A stretch of DNA of 64,000 nt from Laburnicola sp. R22_1 (GCA_014281115.1 JACONQ010000012.1:2170001-2234000), one strand, 5' to 3'. Counted from the stretch's first letter, positions 1-14,166 are shown. The notes: generated from the letters alone by a model not told the origin. Program-made: numbers and translations.

Positions 1-1083
1 GGGTTGCGGCACGTTGTTGGGCGACATTTGCTGGCCGCCTGCAATTGACGCTGTAAGGTGTGAGGAAGCTGCCAAAGCTGCTGCGGAGGGATCGAGAGAC
101 GAGTTGTCGACTAAGGCGCGTCCCTCCGGAATGGTCGGAGAGGGGTTCTTCGGACCAGACGCAAGGAAAAGCCTCTTGGTAGAGAACTTACGTGACAGAC
201 TGCTCCCAACCGTCCTCTCTGGTGCTGCCGGGGGAGACGTGACACCATGGTCGTGGGGCGTGGGCAGCGGTTGCTGACTGTCTTTGTATGCGCGCGCCAT
301 GGCAAGGGTCTCTTCGCGGAGTCTCTTGTAGTCCTCCAGCACGCGGCTCAGATCGTCCTTGAGGTGCCGTATTTCGACTTCACTGGCATGTAACCGCTCG
401 TCGCGGGCTTGCACTACGCGGATCACCTTGGCGAAGTCTTCCTGCGTGGGCGGGGCATCTTGCGAAGACGTGTCTGCAGCTACACGGCAGTTAGCAGGTG
501 GCGTCATTGACAGGAAGGGGCCGCCGTACACAGCGGAACGTAGTGGTCCGGTTCTATGGGCACGTTCTGCTTCACTTTCATCTCGTAGACTGCCTTGAGA
601 ATGGTGAGTCGGTGGCCAACGCTATGGAGGCCAATCTCTTTCAGCTCGGCATGCTGCACTTCAACCAGCACCTCGCCCGAGAACTCATGCTCTGCGGCCC
701 AGTTAGCACATTGCCGGTAACGCGCGCCAGTTCAGCCTACCGATGAATGTGTCCGCATACTGCTTCAATCCCAGGCCCGCTACGAAGTCGGCGACCTGGT
801 CTGTGGTCCACTCGGTTATGAGGCCGGTGGGACTGCTCTTGCTGTCCCGCGAGTGGGTGAAGGTGGTGGGCGTATGCTCGGTGCTCATGGGGCCCGAAGA
901 CATGGGCGAGCTCTCGGCATACTCGACGGGCAGTGTGGGGCTCTGGATGACGCTGCGCTCGTGCTCGTCGCTGGCTTCGTAGTCCTCGTCGGAGTCGTCG
1001 TGGTACTTTGTCGTGTAGGCCATGTCAGTGGCGGGGGGCAAGCTCGCGGCGGCGGCGTGCGAAGACAGAGCTGGCGACGCCAA
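1..1083 (-). CDS. STE50: Ste50-like MAPK-pathway adaptor (SAM domain), 3' end outside window
   Basis: Adaptor that in fungi tethers the MAPKKK Ste11 to upstream activators in pheromone, filamentation and osmotic signalling. Three exons are visible: 741-1083, 530-691 and 1-479. The introns (692-740 and 480-529) have GT...AG ends and GCTAAC branch sites, and the reading frame is preserved through both. A SAM domain spans about residues 90-160, from TTDQVADFVAGLGLKQYADT across the first intron to HRLTILKAVYEMKV. A coiled-coil-like segment follows, then a basic LSRKFSTKRLFL motif typical of filamentous-fungal Ste50. The C-terminal Ras-association domain expected for the family would lie beyond base 1. 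The start at 1083 was chosen as the first in-frame ATG; a second ATG about 20 codons later is possible. The identification rests on domain order and recognised motifs. Confidence 0.85.
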
Positions 1084-1925
1084 GGCTCAATCACAGCGCT
1101 GACGAGGGGAAGGCGGCCCGTTCTCTCAGAGACACGATGGAGTTGTGGTGGAGGATGGTCCCGGCACTAGGTATGTGCAGCGGTGCGTCCACGGCCGTCC
1201 AGGCTCACGACCCTGCTGAGACGAAGCGAGATTGACTAGGCGTGTTTCGCGGCCTGACACGCGCTGCTGCTGGGACGCCGTGCCTCTGGCGGGCTCCCGG
1301 GCTGTGTCAGACAGATGGGACGACGTGCGGCGGCGCGGTTGCAGCGAGCGAGCGTGGGGAGGCGGCGGGCGCAGGCGGAGGCGTGGGCTTTGTCTGCGTG
1401 CGTGTCTGGCGTGGTGGTGGACGGCGGTGGACGGTGGAGGGGAGCAGCGGCCCAGGGCGGCAGCGGATGCAGGCGTCAGGCTCTTCACACGCTCCCGCGA
1501 CAGCAATGGCACAGCAGCACGCAACACAACAGCGCAGCTTCGGGACGATCCAACAGAGGCAGAGACGGGCAGAGACGGGACGCAGGCTGTGGCTGCTGGA
1601 GGAGCAGTCCCCGGGCCCCATCAGTACCCTCGGCGGCAAGCGCAACCAAGCATTGGCCCGAGCGCCCCATGCGAAAAGTATTGGCTTTCACCTCTACTGC
1701 AGTCCGTCTTTGTGCGCTGCAAGGTTCTGCGCCTGCCAATATCCCTCTTTGCCCACACCAGCGCCGGCCACCCGTCTGGAAGCGCACTAGGCGGCGGACA
1801 CCACGCACGCAACAGGCACAAATCCTGGAGGAAAGGCCCGGCCGCACTCTCACCGCCACCGCCTGCCAGCTGCCCTGTTCGCCCGCCAACCGTCAACGGC
1901 AGCATAACCACTTGCCCGACCCAGC
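1084..1925. other. Divergent intergenic region
   Basis: GC-rich, purine-biased leader and promoter sequence shared by STE50 (leftward) and the small gene at 1926 (rightward). Long open frames run through it in several phases, but they have no recognisable domains and overlap each other, as expected of GC-rich non-coding DNA. I see no convincing gene. Confidence 0.5.
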
Positions 1926-2366
1926 ATGGCCGACGCAAAGCCCGTCACCATGACTGCCGCCCAGGCCCACGACCGCCTCCCCGACGACCTCCGCAACGAC
2001 ATCTACAGCGCCCTGCTCTCCGGCACGGGCATCCACAACATCGAAGCCACCCTCGACCACGAAATGCGAGCCACGGGCTTCCGATCCAACCTCAAAGCTT
2101 ACATTGTCCACCTGCTCCGCTCCGGCGAGTGCACAAACATCGACGACATCATGTCGCGCGTCAAGACCAAAATCGAGCACGACACCCAGCTCGCAAGGAG
2201 CACTACGAATGGCGCTACCAACGGCAACGGCGTCAACGGCCACACCAAGGACGGCGATGAATACGACTTGGCCCTGCCCAATAGTGTCGTTACTGCCGGC
2301 GCCCGCACCGTGGGCGTAGAACTTGACAAAATATGCGACATCACTCCGGTCGACGATGAGAAGTGA
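1926..2366 (+). CDS. Conserved small fungal protein of unknown function
   Basis: Single-exon frame of 146 codons from ATG 1926 to TGA 2364-2366, preceded by a C/A-rich leader typical of fungal starts. The N-terminal half (about residues 10-80, containing LPDDLRNDIYSALLSGTG and LRSGECTNIDDIMSRV) looks like a compact helical domain, and the phrase HLLRSGECTN gives the impression of a conserved fungal family. The remainder is a low-complexity Asn/Gly stretch followed by an acidic tail. There is no signal peptide or membrane segment. I do not recognise a function and assign none. It is transcribed away from STE50. Confidence 0.6.
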   Translation: MADAKPVTMTAAQAHDRLPDDLRNDIYSALLSGTGIHNIEATLDHEMRATGFRSNLKAYIVHLLRSGECTNIDDIMSRVKTKIEHDTQLARSTTNGATNGNGVNGHTKDGDEYDLALPNSVVTAGARTVGVELDKICDITPVDDEK

Positions 2367-3403
2367 TCCAGCACCGAGCTCACCAAGCCATCACCCGTTG
2401 ATAGAATCCAACTTCGGAAGCAACGGAACCCTTTCGCAACGGGCCTCAAATAGACAATATTTGTACCAAACATTGGCCTGGTTTATCCCCGGCCGCACAC
2501 CACCACCGCACTCACAACACGAATGAGAAGCCCTTCAAGTGCCCAGTCCGCGGCAAACGGTTCTTCGACAAGGGGCAAAATGGAAAAGCAGCGGAGAACG
2601 CTGCATCAGCGCACTTAGCCACGGCACTAGGACAAAGCTTTGATTCCCGCGTGTTACCCCAAGACGGGCAATACGGAGGCTAAAGCAACTCAAACTTTTT
2701 GTCCTGCAGTTGTAGATTGTCTAGATGCACCTGCCACCTAAGGGGAGCATGGGGTCTTGGGAGGCACAGAGCGGGGGAATGACTGAGGGGTGATTATATT
2801 ATACAGCAGCGTTTTGAAGAGTAGCACGACAGCAGCTACGAGTAACGCATACGAATCGGAATATCGTAGTATTCCACTTTTATTTGCATGTGACAGCCCT
2901 TTTCAATTTGATTATGCATGCGTGTTTAAGATACAGCATTTTGTTTTGCAGACGACGTGGCTCCGAGATAAGTAATGCATAGGCCCACACTTGGTGGACA
3001 TGTACGGAATCCACGAGCCTACAACTGTTCTGCACTTGGAATTCAAGGAACTTCAGTCATGGGATTGGTGAGGGCCATTAACTGTGCCATGCAAGGAACC
3101 ATTAACCAAACATGACCAACTTCACGAGGCTGGGTAGTGCAGATGTGAACTCTTCTAATCATGCAATTTCATAACTGTGAACTCTCTATTGGTAGCTGTG
3201 CTCCTCCATGCAAGTCCATTCCCAAATTCCCAATGACAGCCTTTCCACTCAAGCGCCACAGAACGGCGTGTTACCGAACTAAACTACCATGACATGTGTG
3301 AAAAGATGACGGGAAGACAGCGCGCCGACATTAGCCCGTTATCCTTGCCATGTCTCCCATGTTGAAGACCGACGTGAAGTCAGGAAATGCTCAATGAACC
3401 CGC
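2367..3403. other. Intergenic, with short transposon remnant
   Basis: Region between the 3' ends of the small gene and CDC48. Apart from the mini-element at about 2622-2705 (listed separately) I see no gene. It becomes A/T-richer towards CDC48, as expected of 3' untranslated sequence. Confidence 0.45.
2622..2705. repeat. Mini-element (MITE-like) related to the Tc1/mariner-like ends elsewhere in the window
   Basis: An 84-bp copy begins with CACTAGGACAAAGCTTTGA and ends with the inverse CTCAAACTTTTTGTCCTG. Between them lies a TGTTACCCCAAGACGGGC-type core that matches the cores of the ends at 14283 and 23196. Both tips point outwards, so it looks like an internally deleted, non-autonomous derivative. 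Confidence 0.5.
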
Positions 3404-6077
<2,674 letters not shown>

Positions 6078-7305
6078 GTTGGGAGCGAGATGTGGTGACT
6101 ACGTAGAGCGAGAGTGTGTGCTGCAGAAGATGATGTTTGTGCGAAAGCTGCAGAGGGCCTGCGTAAGAGGCAGTGGAGGGGGGGTTGATGGGGGGAGATG
6201 AATCGGGCAGTAGAGGTAGAGGCGAAGGCGACGTGGTTTAAGTAGAGAAGCTCCGAGCTGGCGGCGATGATGTTGGTGAGCTCCAGGCAAAGCTTGGCAG
6301 GCGCGTCTGTGCGCCTTCCCGCCGCCGCAACACCATGGAAATAAATGGAAGCCGCTGGATCTGCCTGCTCACCAATACGCGCCGCCCGCCTTTACCACGG
6401 TATCGAGCCCTTTACCATGCTTTGTTGCCGCCCGCGCCTACAGAAGCCATGTGCGACTCGATGAAGCGACTCGGTGAAATATGGCTTCGGCGCACTTACT
6501 GTGTGGTACGCTCACATATCGTCCGAAAAATATAATCGGCCCCGCCCTATACGGGTCTCCTCGCCAGCAGGTGAAGCAACCTTTTCATGATACGCTATCA
6601 CTGCTGTCTTCATTCTCACGAATGTTCCTCGATCAGACGCCAAGCATCAAGCATCAAACAGTGAGAGCGCTCGTGTCTGTACTGTATACAGCCGCATGGA
6701 CAACAAGTATAAAACTGTTCCTTGCTTCCATGTGGTCAGGCGCATATGCAATCCATGTTCGTTGGGATATGCTCTACTTGTACTCGACAAGCCCAGCTTA
6801 GGCACAGCGACCCGAACCGGAAGCAAAGCAATACCCACTTTTGGAAATCACCCTAGATGTTCATCTGAACCATGGGAGCTTCCAACCACCAATCGACCCT
6901 GATGTGATGCTCATCGAGTGCCTCCAGGGAATCATCTCACATCGAACGCCCCAGTCCTTAGCTGCGCTGTTCACATCATCTCCTCGCGACTGACCTCCTC
7001 ATGCATGTTTCTGCTGTGCTCAACACTTGTGTTTTACTTCTACCTGACCATATGCTTGTGCTCTCGCCCCATTGCCCTTGTTGGACAACAAGCCTTGCCT
7101 TAAAGAAACGAAAGCCACGAACCAGTACGTCGCCTCGAAGGCATGACTCAACTACGACAAGAGTATATTTTCGGCCACAGAGAACGAGCATGCGGATGGT
7201 GATGATGGGACCAAGAAGATTAAACGGACAACTACACAGAAAGAACGACATGTTTGAGAGAGCCAACTTGGTTCTATCACCAAAACCTTGAGAGTCCTTG
7301 ATCCT
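6078..7305. other. Intergenic: CDC48 promoter and start of the accessory island
   Basis: The first 200 bases are the pyrimidine-rich leader and promoter of CDC48. Beyond about 6300 the sequence becomes AT-richer with short overlapping frames and no recognisable domain. I see no gene. Confidence 0.45.
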
Positions 7306-7311
7306 CGAAGA

Positions 7312-7960
7312 CATGTCGGAGCGTATACAGCAGCTAGCCCTCCAATACGGCGACCTGATTTTCTCCACGGATGAATAACTCCCATCAGTCTCGTCTCGCA
7401 GCGGATGCTCTGGTTTGAACCCTCGCATCTGCACCTCTACACCCTTACACCTGAGAACCGCTAGCATCACCGCCTCTCACCGTATCGTCCCCCTAGCAGC
7501 CCAGTCTTCGTCTACGAGTCTGAGCTGCTACCCTAGATCCTCGGCCAAAGTAGTCAATTCTACCATCAACTCCGCCTCGACTACGGAAGAGAGAACCCAC
7601 CGTGCTATGGTGAGCATTTCCGCGTGTTGCGGCTAAAATAGACCACTCGCCAGCGTACTTGAAATTGGAGCCTGCGAATCCGATATCGACGCCTTAGATC
7701 TCAATTCCACTGCCGCTGAATGCCGCATGTGGTCTCACTTTATCTGCGGGGACTATCGCGAAGATATGTTAAGCGGCCTCGATCTTGAGTACATCTATTA
7801 TGAGCAGGTCTATCCCTACAAATGCCCAACCTGCGACTCAGTCTTCCCTAAGCTCTCGAGTCTGTTTCAGCACGTCGACTCCCCCGCTTGCGACCAGACA
7901 CTCGATCATGGTGCCATCGGACGCGTGCGCCGCTTTCTACGAATCCGGTATGGCTGATCA
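7312..7960 (+). pseudogene. Decayed C2H2 zinc-finger gene
   Basis: The 3' part is intact: from about 7660 a frame reads VLEIGACESDIDALDLNS, then YKCPTCDSVFPKLSSLFQHV, ending LRRFLRIRYG before a stop. This is a C2H2-type finger (C-x2-C-x12-H with a later Cys) in the style of fungal proteins of unknown role. Upstream, residues that look like the same protein (PVFVYESELLP, ILGQSSQFYHQLRLDYGREN) lie in another phase and are broken by TAG codons, and an ATG at about 7313 (MSERIQQLALQYGDLIFSTD) opens a frame that stops after 21 codons. A GTGAGC...CCAG pair near 7610-7655 could be an intron but does not restore the frame. I read this as a relic with nonsense and frameshift damage; an unusual multi-intron gene is the alternative. 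Confidence 0.5.
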
Positions 7961-7964
7961 TTTA

Positions 7965-10799
7965 GTATCCTCTCTGGAGTAGATTTGATGGATGAGTTCA
8001 AGATAAGGGTACTTTCAATCAGATGTTTAGCGAATCTTGGGTAAAAGGTTGAAGTCGGCCGGAAACGAATGGATTCATATACGGATAATACACGGTGATT
8101 GAGAGCGCATAATTACAGAGATGGGTACAGCTCCCTGTGCGGTCTCTGGTCGTGTGCTGCTCTAGGGCCCTCGTGAATGTAGGTTATCGGTCTACCCTTG
8201 CTTTTTGTAGCTATGGGGTATCTCTGTTGAATAACAATGTCTGAACCCCCCACACAGTTTCTTATTCTTCTATTTGCTTTTATCTTGCTTGGTCTGTCAC
8301 TCCGTTTCATTCTTCACTTGTCATGAACGCTTCTTCTGCAAGAGTATCAACGCGTTGATACCTAATCATGCCACGAAGCTACCAATATGCAGGAATTACC
8401 TTCGGCATAGAAGAGCTTACTGAGAGCTCGATGGCCTTCGTATTTCTTTTGATGTTCAAGGAGAACCATCGATGTCGAATGTCTACATGGTAAAGTCTGC
8501 GCTCAGAACTGCTGTGTGTCATGGTTTCTAAAACAGAAAATGAAGCGCCGATTGCCTACCGACTTCTACATACACATTGTTGAGTTTTACACAGTGCACA
8601 GTTTGAAGTTGACGATTGTCGCGTCATGCTTCGGCTCCCCACCGTGGTCGATCCCAATCATGCCCTTTTTTTACGTACTTTGGCTGTTGAACCTTGGTTG
8701 TGCTGTTAAGTCTGACTATAAACAGATATGAATGAATGAGATTGCGTCCTTTTCAAATGTATATTGACAGTGTTTTACAGGACCATACCCAATGGCTTCA
8801 CAAAAGAATATACAGAAACTCACCAACACCTTCTACTCAATCGCATACCTCAAGCTAGTCGGTTCAGAATGCCTACTCCCGATTTTGATGGTTTCTCCTG
8901 CTATCTGAAGTACCACTACTACTGTGCTCCATAAACACTTCTGCAGATACTTTACGATGTTACTTTCAAGAACGAGCTCTGGCGATCGAACACACGTGCC
9001 AACTTTTGTTCTTACATCTCCGGGTAAGCAAGTTCTTCAATCTGGGGAATACAGAGAAGCGATATCACGTTGCGCCCATGGATTTCGGTTTCCTTCCAAG
9101 ACGCTCTGCAACTTTCTTACTAGGTTTGGGTAGCTGGTTTTCGCGACTTGGTCTACGTTTGCTAGGTCTAATTAACAGCGATAAGAAGTTGTGGGTCTGT
9201 ATCCCGACTGTTCAGGTGCTCATAATCTGTAAAAGGTTAAGTTGACTGTATACGGATATGAAAGAATGATTATGCAGGTGCTGTGTCCGCTTGTGAAGAT
9301 TTTCTATCTCGCGCTTTGGCACCTTTCTAGAACAAGAACAAAACATATACTATCTGTCGCAGCGAAGAGGTCAGCAAAAACACCCCCCAACAAGAGATTG
9401 CATCTTACTCTGAAGAGCGTTGAACTTGGACATTTTCCAGTGGGAGATCAGTCGATATCCAATAATCAGAGATCGCTCTTTTCCATGGAAGCTGCTGGCT
9501 GGGATCGGCTTCGTCTCCCGGAATACCTAGCTTTGCTCAGGTATAACCGGCAATTTTAATGTGTTGTGCTCATGCAGGTTCTGCTGCTGCCGCGCAGTCG
9601 CGAAAAATTCAGTCCTTTTCCCACAATTCTCGTGCGCCAATGCCAGCACGTTTCCTTCTTCTGGACATGATTTACAAGAATGAATGCTATATCCGGGTAG
9701 TGTTTCATTATATCGTAGTTTCGTAGTGATGAGTCGCCGAGCGGTAACGGACTCGGCCTAGGTTTCTGATGTCACGACGTCGTGAATATCAGTCGTTGGT
9801 CTGCGTGCTGCAGATGAATCCCTCATCGTCACATCGTTAATCTAGTGTGAAAGAACTCGGAACAGTTGCTACGCAAAAGGAATAACGTGGAACTGTTGGT
9901 CGCCCCCACGTACGCACAGACATAAAAAACCCACCCTAAATGCATGTCAGCCGCGACTGAAGTCTCGAAAACTTTGCAAGGCCACAGCGTTCAGCGATGA
10001 TCTGCTATTCAGCTTCATTTCCTTCTTCGTTCTCCACAACGGTTCCCTAAAGACGTTTGATCCTTCGGGTGCCTTGCCGTACCGGTGATGAGTATTATTG
10101 AGTACCATGGGAGTGGGCCATGCTAGCGGCAAAACGCCGGCTGGTACCGTCAGTGCACCGGACGGCCCGACATCAGGCATCCAACGACTCTCAGAGGTTC
10201 ATTCTATCGTCCCTGCGAATACATCGTGGCCTCCTCGAATCAGAAGGCGCAAATGCGATGCTTGTGGACTCGACAGTCGAACATTGGGAGGATCGCAATA
10301 TGTGCCTAGTTCTTGCTAGGGAGCCCACAAAACTTCCTCAAGGTGTCTGCGACGCGACCCTGTTAATGCACGTACATACAGTATGTCACCACCAAACGGA
10401 TTGTCTCCCGTGTCCAGGGCGAGCAAGGTGCCCGTCTATAGCCACTCTGCCTCCGAGTATCTATCTTCCTTGATTGGTAGCACACATCAAACGGCCCACT
10501 GGAAGTTTCTAAAGGATCTTAGGGAGGTGTCCAAGTCTGGCGAGTTGCATACATCCTCCTCCTATGCCTGAGCGAAGACCGTGCATGGCGTAACGGACAC
10601 GCTGCAGCCGCACACAGGCCTGCACTTGTGGGGGAGCGCTTGTTTCTACGCGCGGCCTGTCCCATTTTACCTTTTCACCCCCAACGCTACATAACGTCCG
10701 CGGTGCCTCCGTCCAATAACTTGTCAGAACACTTGTACTCTTGCAGCTACCTCGCGTTACACAACAAAGAACCCGTTAGACACCACATTGCTAATACTA
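7965..10799. other. Gene-poor AT-rich region
   Basis: About 2.8 kb with stops frequent in all frames and only short scattered open stretches. A tract near 9725-9790 looks vaguely tRNA-like but does not fold convincingly. Between 9.9 and 10.6 kb the composition is more balanced, with several 60-120 codon frames on both strands, none with a recognisable domain. It may be decayed sequence. I can support no gene here. Confidence 0.4.
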
Positions 10800-11348
10800 A
10801 TGATGGTATGCGCGATCGTCAGTTTGTTTGTCAAAAGAGACGACATTACTTTCCTGGAATTCAAAGACGCGCTTGAAAACCAATTCGTGCCATTACTCGA
10901 AAAGCTCACCGGACCGCTATTCCCACTCACTTATTCCCGGCGCTATATCGCACACGACGGAAATAGCAGGGAGAGAAACAGAACTGGCGCGCTTGGACTT
11001 CCAGCATTGGTCGTTGGCGATGCAGAGTCGATAACCTGGGTAAGGATCCTGTTTTTTGCGATTTGTTGTTCTTGATATATTGATATCGCAATCTACGTTA
11101 TCCTTTCTGGACACATGTATGAGAAATGTTGCTGACGGGTTTGCGCGCTTTAGGATGCCCTAGTAGAGGCCACTTTCGAGGACGATCTACATTTGCAACA
11201 ATTCATGGCGTTTATCAACGAATCGAACTCAGCAGATGCCCTACTCGAGTGTGAAGCCAGCTTCTCCGACTCCGACAAGCTCCGAATCATCATGATGGAA
11301 AACAACATATCCGTGAGCAAGACGAGAGGTCTAAAGAACTGGCAGTAG
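10800..11348 (+). CDS. EthD-domain protein
   Basis: Small alpha+beta-barrel protein of the EthD family. Relatives act as dimers in polyketide or aromatic-ring tailoring and in degradation pathways; the substrate here is unknown. Two exons, 10800-11039 and 11154-11348, are joined by a 114-nt GTAAGG...TTTAG intron and give about 144 residues. Family hallmarks are an N-terminal beta-strand plus the FLEFKDALENQFVPLLEKL helix, a central FPLTYSRRYIA strand, ALVVGDAESITWDALVEATF across the junction, and FEDDLHLQQFMAFIN before the last strand. Two adjacent ATGs (10800, 10803) fit the start, but the N-terminus is a few residues short of typical members and an upstream exon is possible. It stands alone in AT-rich DNA with no biosynthetic neighbour. 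The coding frame is intact, unlike its surroundings. Confidence 0.65.
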
Positions 11349-11948
11349 GAGCATTCCTCATGCAGGACGGCAAAAGTAATGATACCCGGCCGAGAGCGAA
11401 CGAGCACAGTACCAGAGGAGTTAATGTGGGGGTAATATTCGGGCAGGCGAATGTCGGGGTCTGGAAAGGTTGTTTTAGAAAAGCTGTTTTGATTGTGACA
11501 GCATGGGAGCATATCATTCAAGCGATACCAAATTTTCCTTGGTCTGGGGTGGTGGCGACGAATTTCTTCAATGGGACCACATGTGTTGCTTCATATGAAC
11601 ACAGCATCTAGACTTTAGGGCCAATGTTCAAGGCACGTTTTCAGCTAGCATCGCGCGTAGAAATAGAACAAGTTTTGCCAAATTCATGAACCGTGACTCC
11701 TGGATCTTATGTACAAAAGTCTATTTCCTTTCAAGTCTCACACTTCAGAAAGTTACACTCTATTTATTCCTATTATTGCTACTCAGAAAGCTTTTGTGGC
11801 GCGTAATCGTGGCTTTCGCAACACACGCAAGTCATTCCCCACACCCCCTTTAAGTCCTGCAGTGGAGTGATGACTCTGAGGTTGCTGTTCCACGGCACGT
11901 GCTCCGCAGTCTATTATGTAACTAATCCTTGAATAAATTATTTTCATA
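11349..11948. other. Intergenic between EthD gene and Fot1 element
   Basis: Mixed-composition DNA turning AT-rich before the transposon. No gene seen; a 120-codon antisense frame at 11150-11521 merely shadows the EthD exon. Confidence 0.4.
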
Positions 11949-11950
11949 TA

Positions 11951-11997
11951 ACATATTCTATCAGTAGCCCGGACAGATCAGTCCGCCGGACAGTTTT
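11951..11997 (+). repeat. Left terminal inverted repeat of the Fot1/pogo element
   Basis: Pairs with 14120-14164. It contains CAGTAGCCCGGACAG followed at once by a diverged second copy (CAGTCCGCCGGACAG), then a T-run. Confidence 0.8.
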
Positions 11998-12030
11998 TGC
12001 CAAGACCACAACACTTCACTATAAATCATA

Positions 12031-13723
12031 ATGTCTCAACAACACAACGCGTTATCATCTAATTAAGAAGGCAGAATTGAGCTTGCCCTTCACGCCTATT
12101 AGAATAAGCAAATTTCAAGCCTGCGACGCGCTGCTGCAGTATATAATATCCCAAAGTCTACACTAAGCAATTGAATTAACGGAATCACCGCCCAAGCAGA
12201 TACACGATCAGGCATGGCAAAGCTCACCGCAACCAAAGAGCAGACGCTCATACAGTATATCCTCAACCTAGATTCGCGAGGATTTGCACCCCGGCTAGGT
12301 GAGGTGGAAGATATGGCCAACAAACTGCTGGCTGCGCGGCATAGAGACCCTGTAGGACAATGCTGGGCTCAGCGCTTCGTAAAGCGCGTACCTGAGCTTA
12401 AAATAGCTTTTAATCGAGCGAAGGACCGACAGAGAATACAACAGGAAGACCTAGAGGTTATAAACACGTGGTTTCAGCTAGTAGAGGACATAAAAGCCAA
12501 GTATAGAGTGCAGGATAAAGACATCTATAACTTTAATAAGACAGGCTTCTAGATAGGAGTTATTGGCTTAATGAAGGTTGTAACTGGTTCAGAAAGACGT
12601 TCTCGACCTACGCTTGTTTAGCTAGGCAACCGCGAGTAGGTCACAGTGATTCAGAGTATTTGCGCTGCTGGGTATGCTGCCCCGCCCTTTATTATCTACA
12701 AAGGGCGAGTCCACATCTTAGCGTGGTATGAGGAGACCAGTATCCCCCGCGATTGGAAGCTCTCAGTCTCTAAGACCGGCTGGACTAACAGCGAGCTTAG
12801 AGTTGCGTAGTTGAGGCACTTTGACGCGTATACAAGGCCGCGCATAGTAGGGTTATAGAGGTTACTTATTCTAGACAGCCATAAGAGCCACCACTCCTAG
12901 GATTTCAAAGATTATTGCCTGGAACAGAAGATCCTAACACTCTATATGCCAGCGCACTCATCTCATATCCTCCAGCCGCTTGATGTGGTCTGTTTCGCGC
13001 CACTAAAGCTAAAGTACTCCTAGCGCGTGCGGGACTTGGCGCGCCGACGCGTCTTTCATATCGACAAAGAGGGCTTCCTACTGGCCTTTCGCGACGCGTT
13101 TTTTAATATATTTACACTAGAAAACTGCAAGAAAGCCTTTAAGGCCTCTAGGCTTGTTCCTTTAGATGCGTTAGTGGTGGTAGATCGCCTTGATGTGCGT
13201 ATTCACACTCCACCTCAGGGTACCCCACCAGATACACCATGGCAAGCCAGGACCCCAAGCAATACCCTTGAGTTTGGATCCTAGTCAAAGCTCGTACGCG
13301 ACTCTTTTATTCGGTCTCCACCCGATGCTAAATCGAGCTACTCACAGCTCATAAAAGGTGCTGAACTCATGCTCTACCATGGTGTACTTCAAGAGACCTG
13401 TATTAAGGAACTTAAAGAGCAAATTAAGGTTCTAACGAAGCGAAAAACGCGTAAAAGAAAGCGCATTCAGAAAGGTGGGACGCTAGGCTTTGCTCAGGGA
13501 GCAGATTTGGGAGTAGAAAGCCCTTCTATTAGGGTGAAGTTGTTAAAAAGGGCGCGAGGTAGTGGTGAGGGAGAGGCAGGTCCCTTAACACAACGCCGCT
13601 GTGGGAGGTGCGGAGAGCCTAGGCACAACTCAAGGACCTGTTAGATAGATAAAGAGATAGAGGAGGAGTCAGATGTTACCCTCAGCGGCTTATTTTCAGA
13701 TAGTGTTGATAGTAAATTAGAGT
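12031..13723 (+). pseudogene. Fot1/pogo transposase pseudogene (DDE superfamily)
   Basis: Begins at ATG 12031 (MSQQHNALSSN) and can be read in one frame, apart from nonsense codons, to a stop at about 13723. Recognisable parts, in order, are an N-terminal helix-turn-helix (RRAAAVYNIPKSTL), a CENP-B-type HTH (SRGFAPRLGEVEDMANKLL, then DPVGQCWAQRFVKRVPELK), the DDE catalytic core, and a C-terminal zinc knuckle CGRCGEPRHNSRTC. TAG or TAA codons interrupt it at more than ten sites, mostly where CAG, CAA or TGG is expected. The first catalytic segment reads YNFNKTGF where the family has FDETGF, so the first catalytic Asp is lost by a G-to-A change. It cannot encode an active enzyme. Confidence 0.9.
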
Positions 13724-14119
13724 GATTTTATTATAGGTTACTATAAGGCCAAAAATGACGGGTTAACTTCATCTTGCAATAGTACGCACTCAGTGACTAA
13801 AAATCAGATAAAGTACTACTCAAGATATAGTATGCTTCACTGCGAATCACAATAAGTATACTATATATTGCCTACGTATAGTATGGTAGATAATATATCG
13901 TATATTATAGGGAGTCTTGTTGTAAGTTCGTATTGCCAAAAAAGACTCCTTAGCTTTGCGCGGCTGCTGCAGCCGCGCAAAGAGGCTGCACGACGTAAAA
14001 AGTAGATTAAATAGTAACTTGGTATATTGTAAGTTATAGTCGGTTATTATGAGTCACTATGAAGTAACGTTGATGGTGTTCTATAATGAGTTATGAGGGA
14101 CCTCGAAGTTGCCAAGAAA

Positions 14120-14164
14120 AACTGTCCGGGCTACTGATCTGTCCGGGCTACTGATAGAATATGT
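14120..14164 (-). repeat. Right terminal inverted repeat of the Fot1/pogo element
   Basis: Inverse of the left end. Here both tandem copies of the CAGTAGCCCGGACAG motif are intact, so this end preserves the motif better. Confidence 0.8.
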
Positions 14165-14166
14165 TA

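Larger units (their letters stand above)
11951..14164 (+). mobile_element. Fot1/pogo-type DNA transposon, RIP-degenerated
   Basis: A 2,214-bp element flanked by TA at 11949-11950 and 14165-14166, the target duplication of the pogo/Tc1 superfamily. The ends are inverted repeats of about 45-50 bp: the left begins ACATATTCTATCAGTAGCCC and the right ends with its inverse. In each end the motif CAGTAGCCCGGACAG is followed by a second, slightly diverged copy. The element holds one transposase gene with many in-frame stops (listed separately). The 3' part, 13724-14100, is very AT-rich with repeated TATAGTAT-type words. Damage is mainly C-to-T and G-to-A, consistent with RIP. Confidence 0.9.

Noticed and set aside
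1232..2260. 342-codon plus-strand frame and overlapping frames upstream of 1926
   Set aside because: GC-rich promoter DNA open in several frames at once; the 1926 gene occupies a different phase with a clear stop and conserved N-terminus.
9725..9800. tRNA-like stretch with GCCGAGCGGTAACGG
   Set aside because: A D-arm-like word is present but no matching acceptor stem, anticodon arm and T-loop could be placed.
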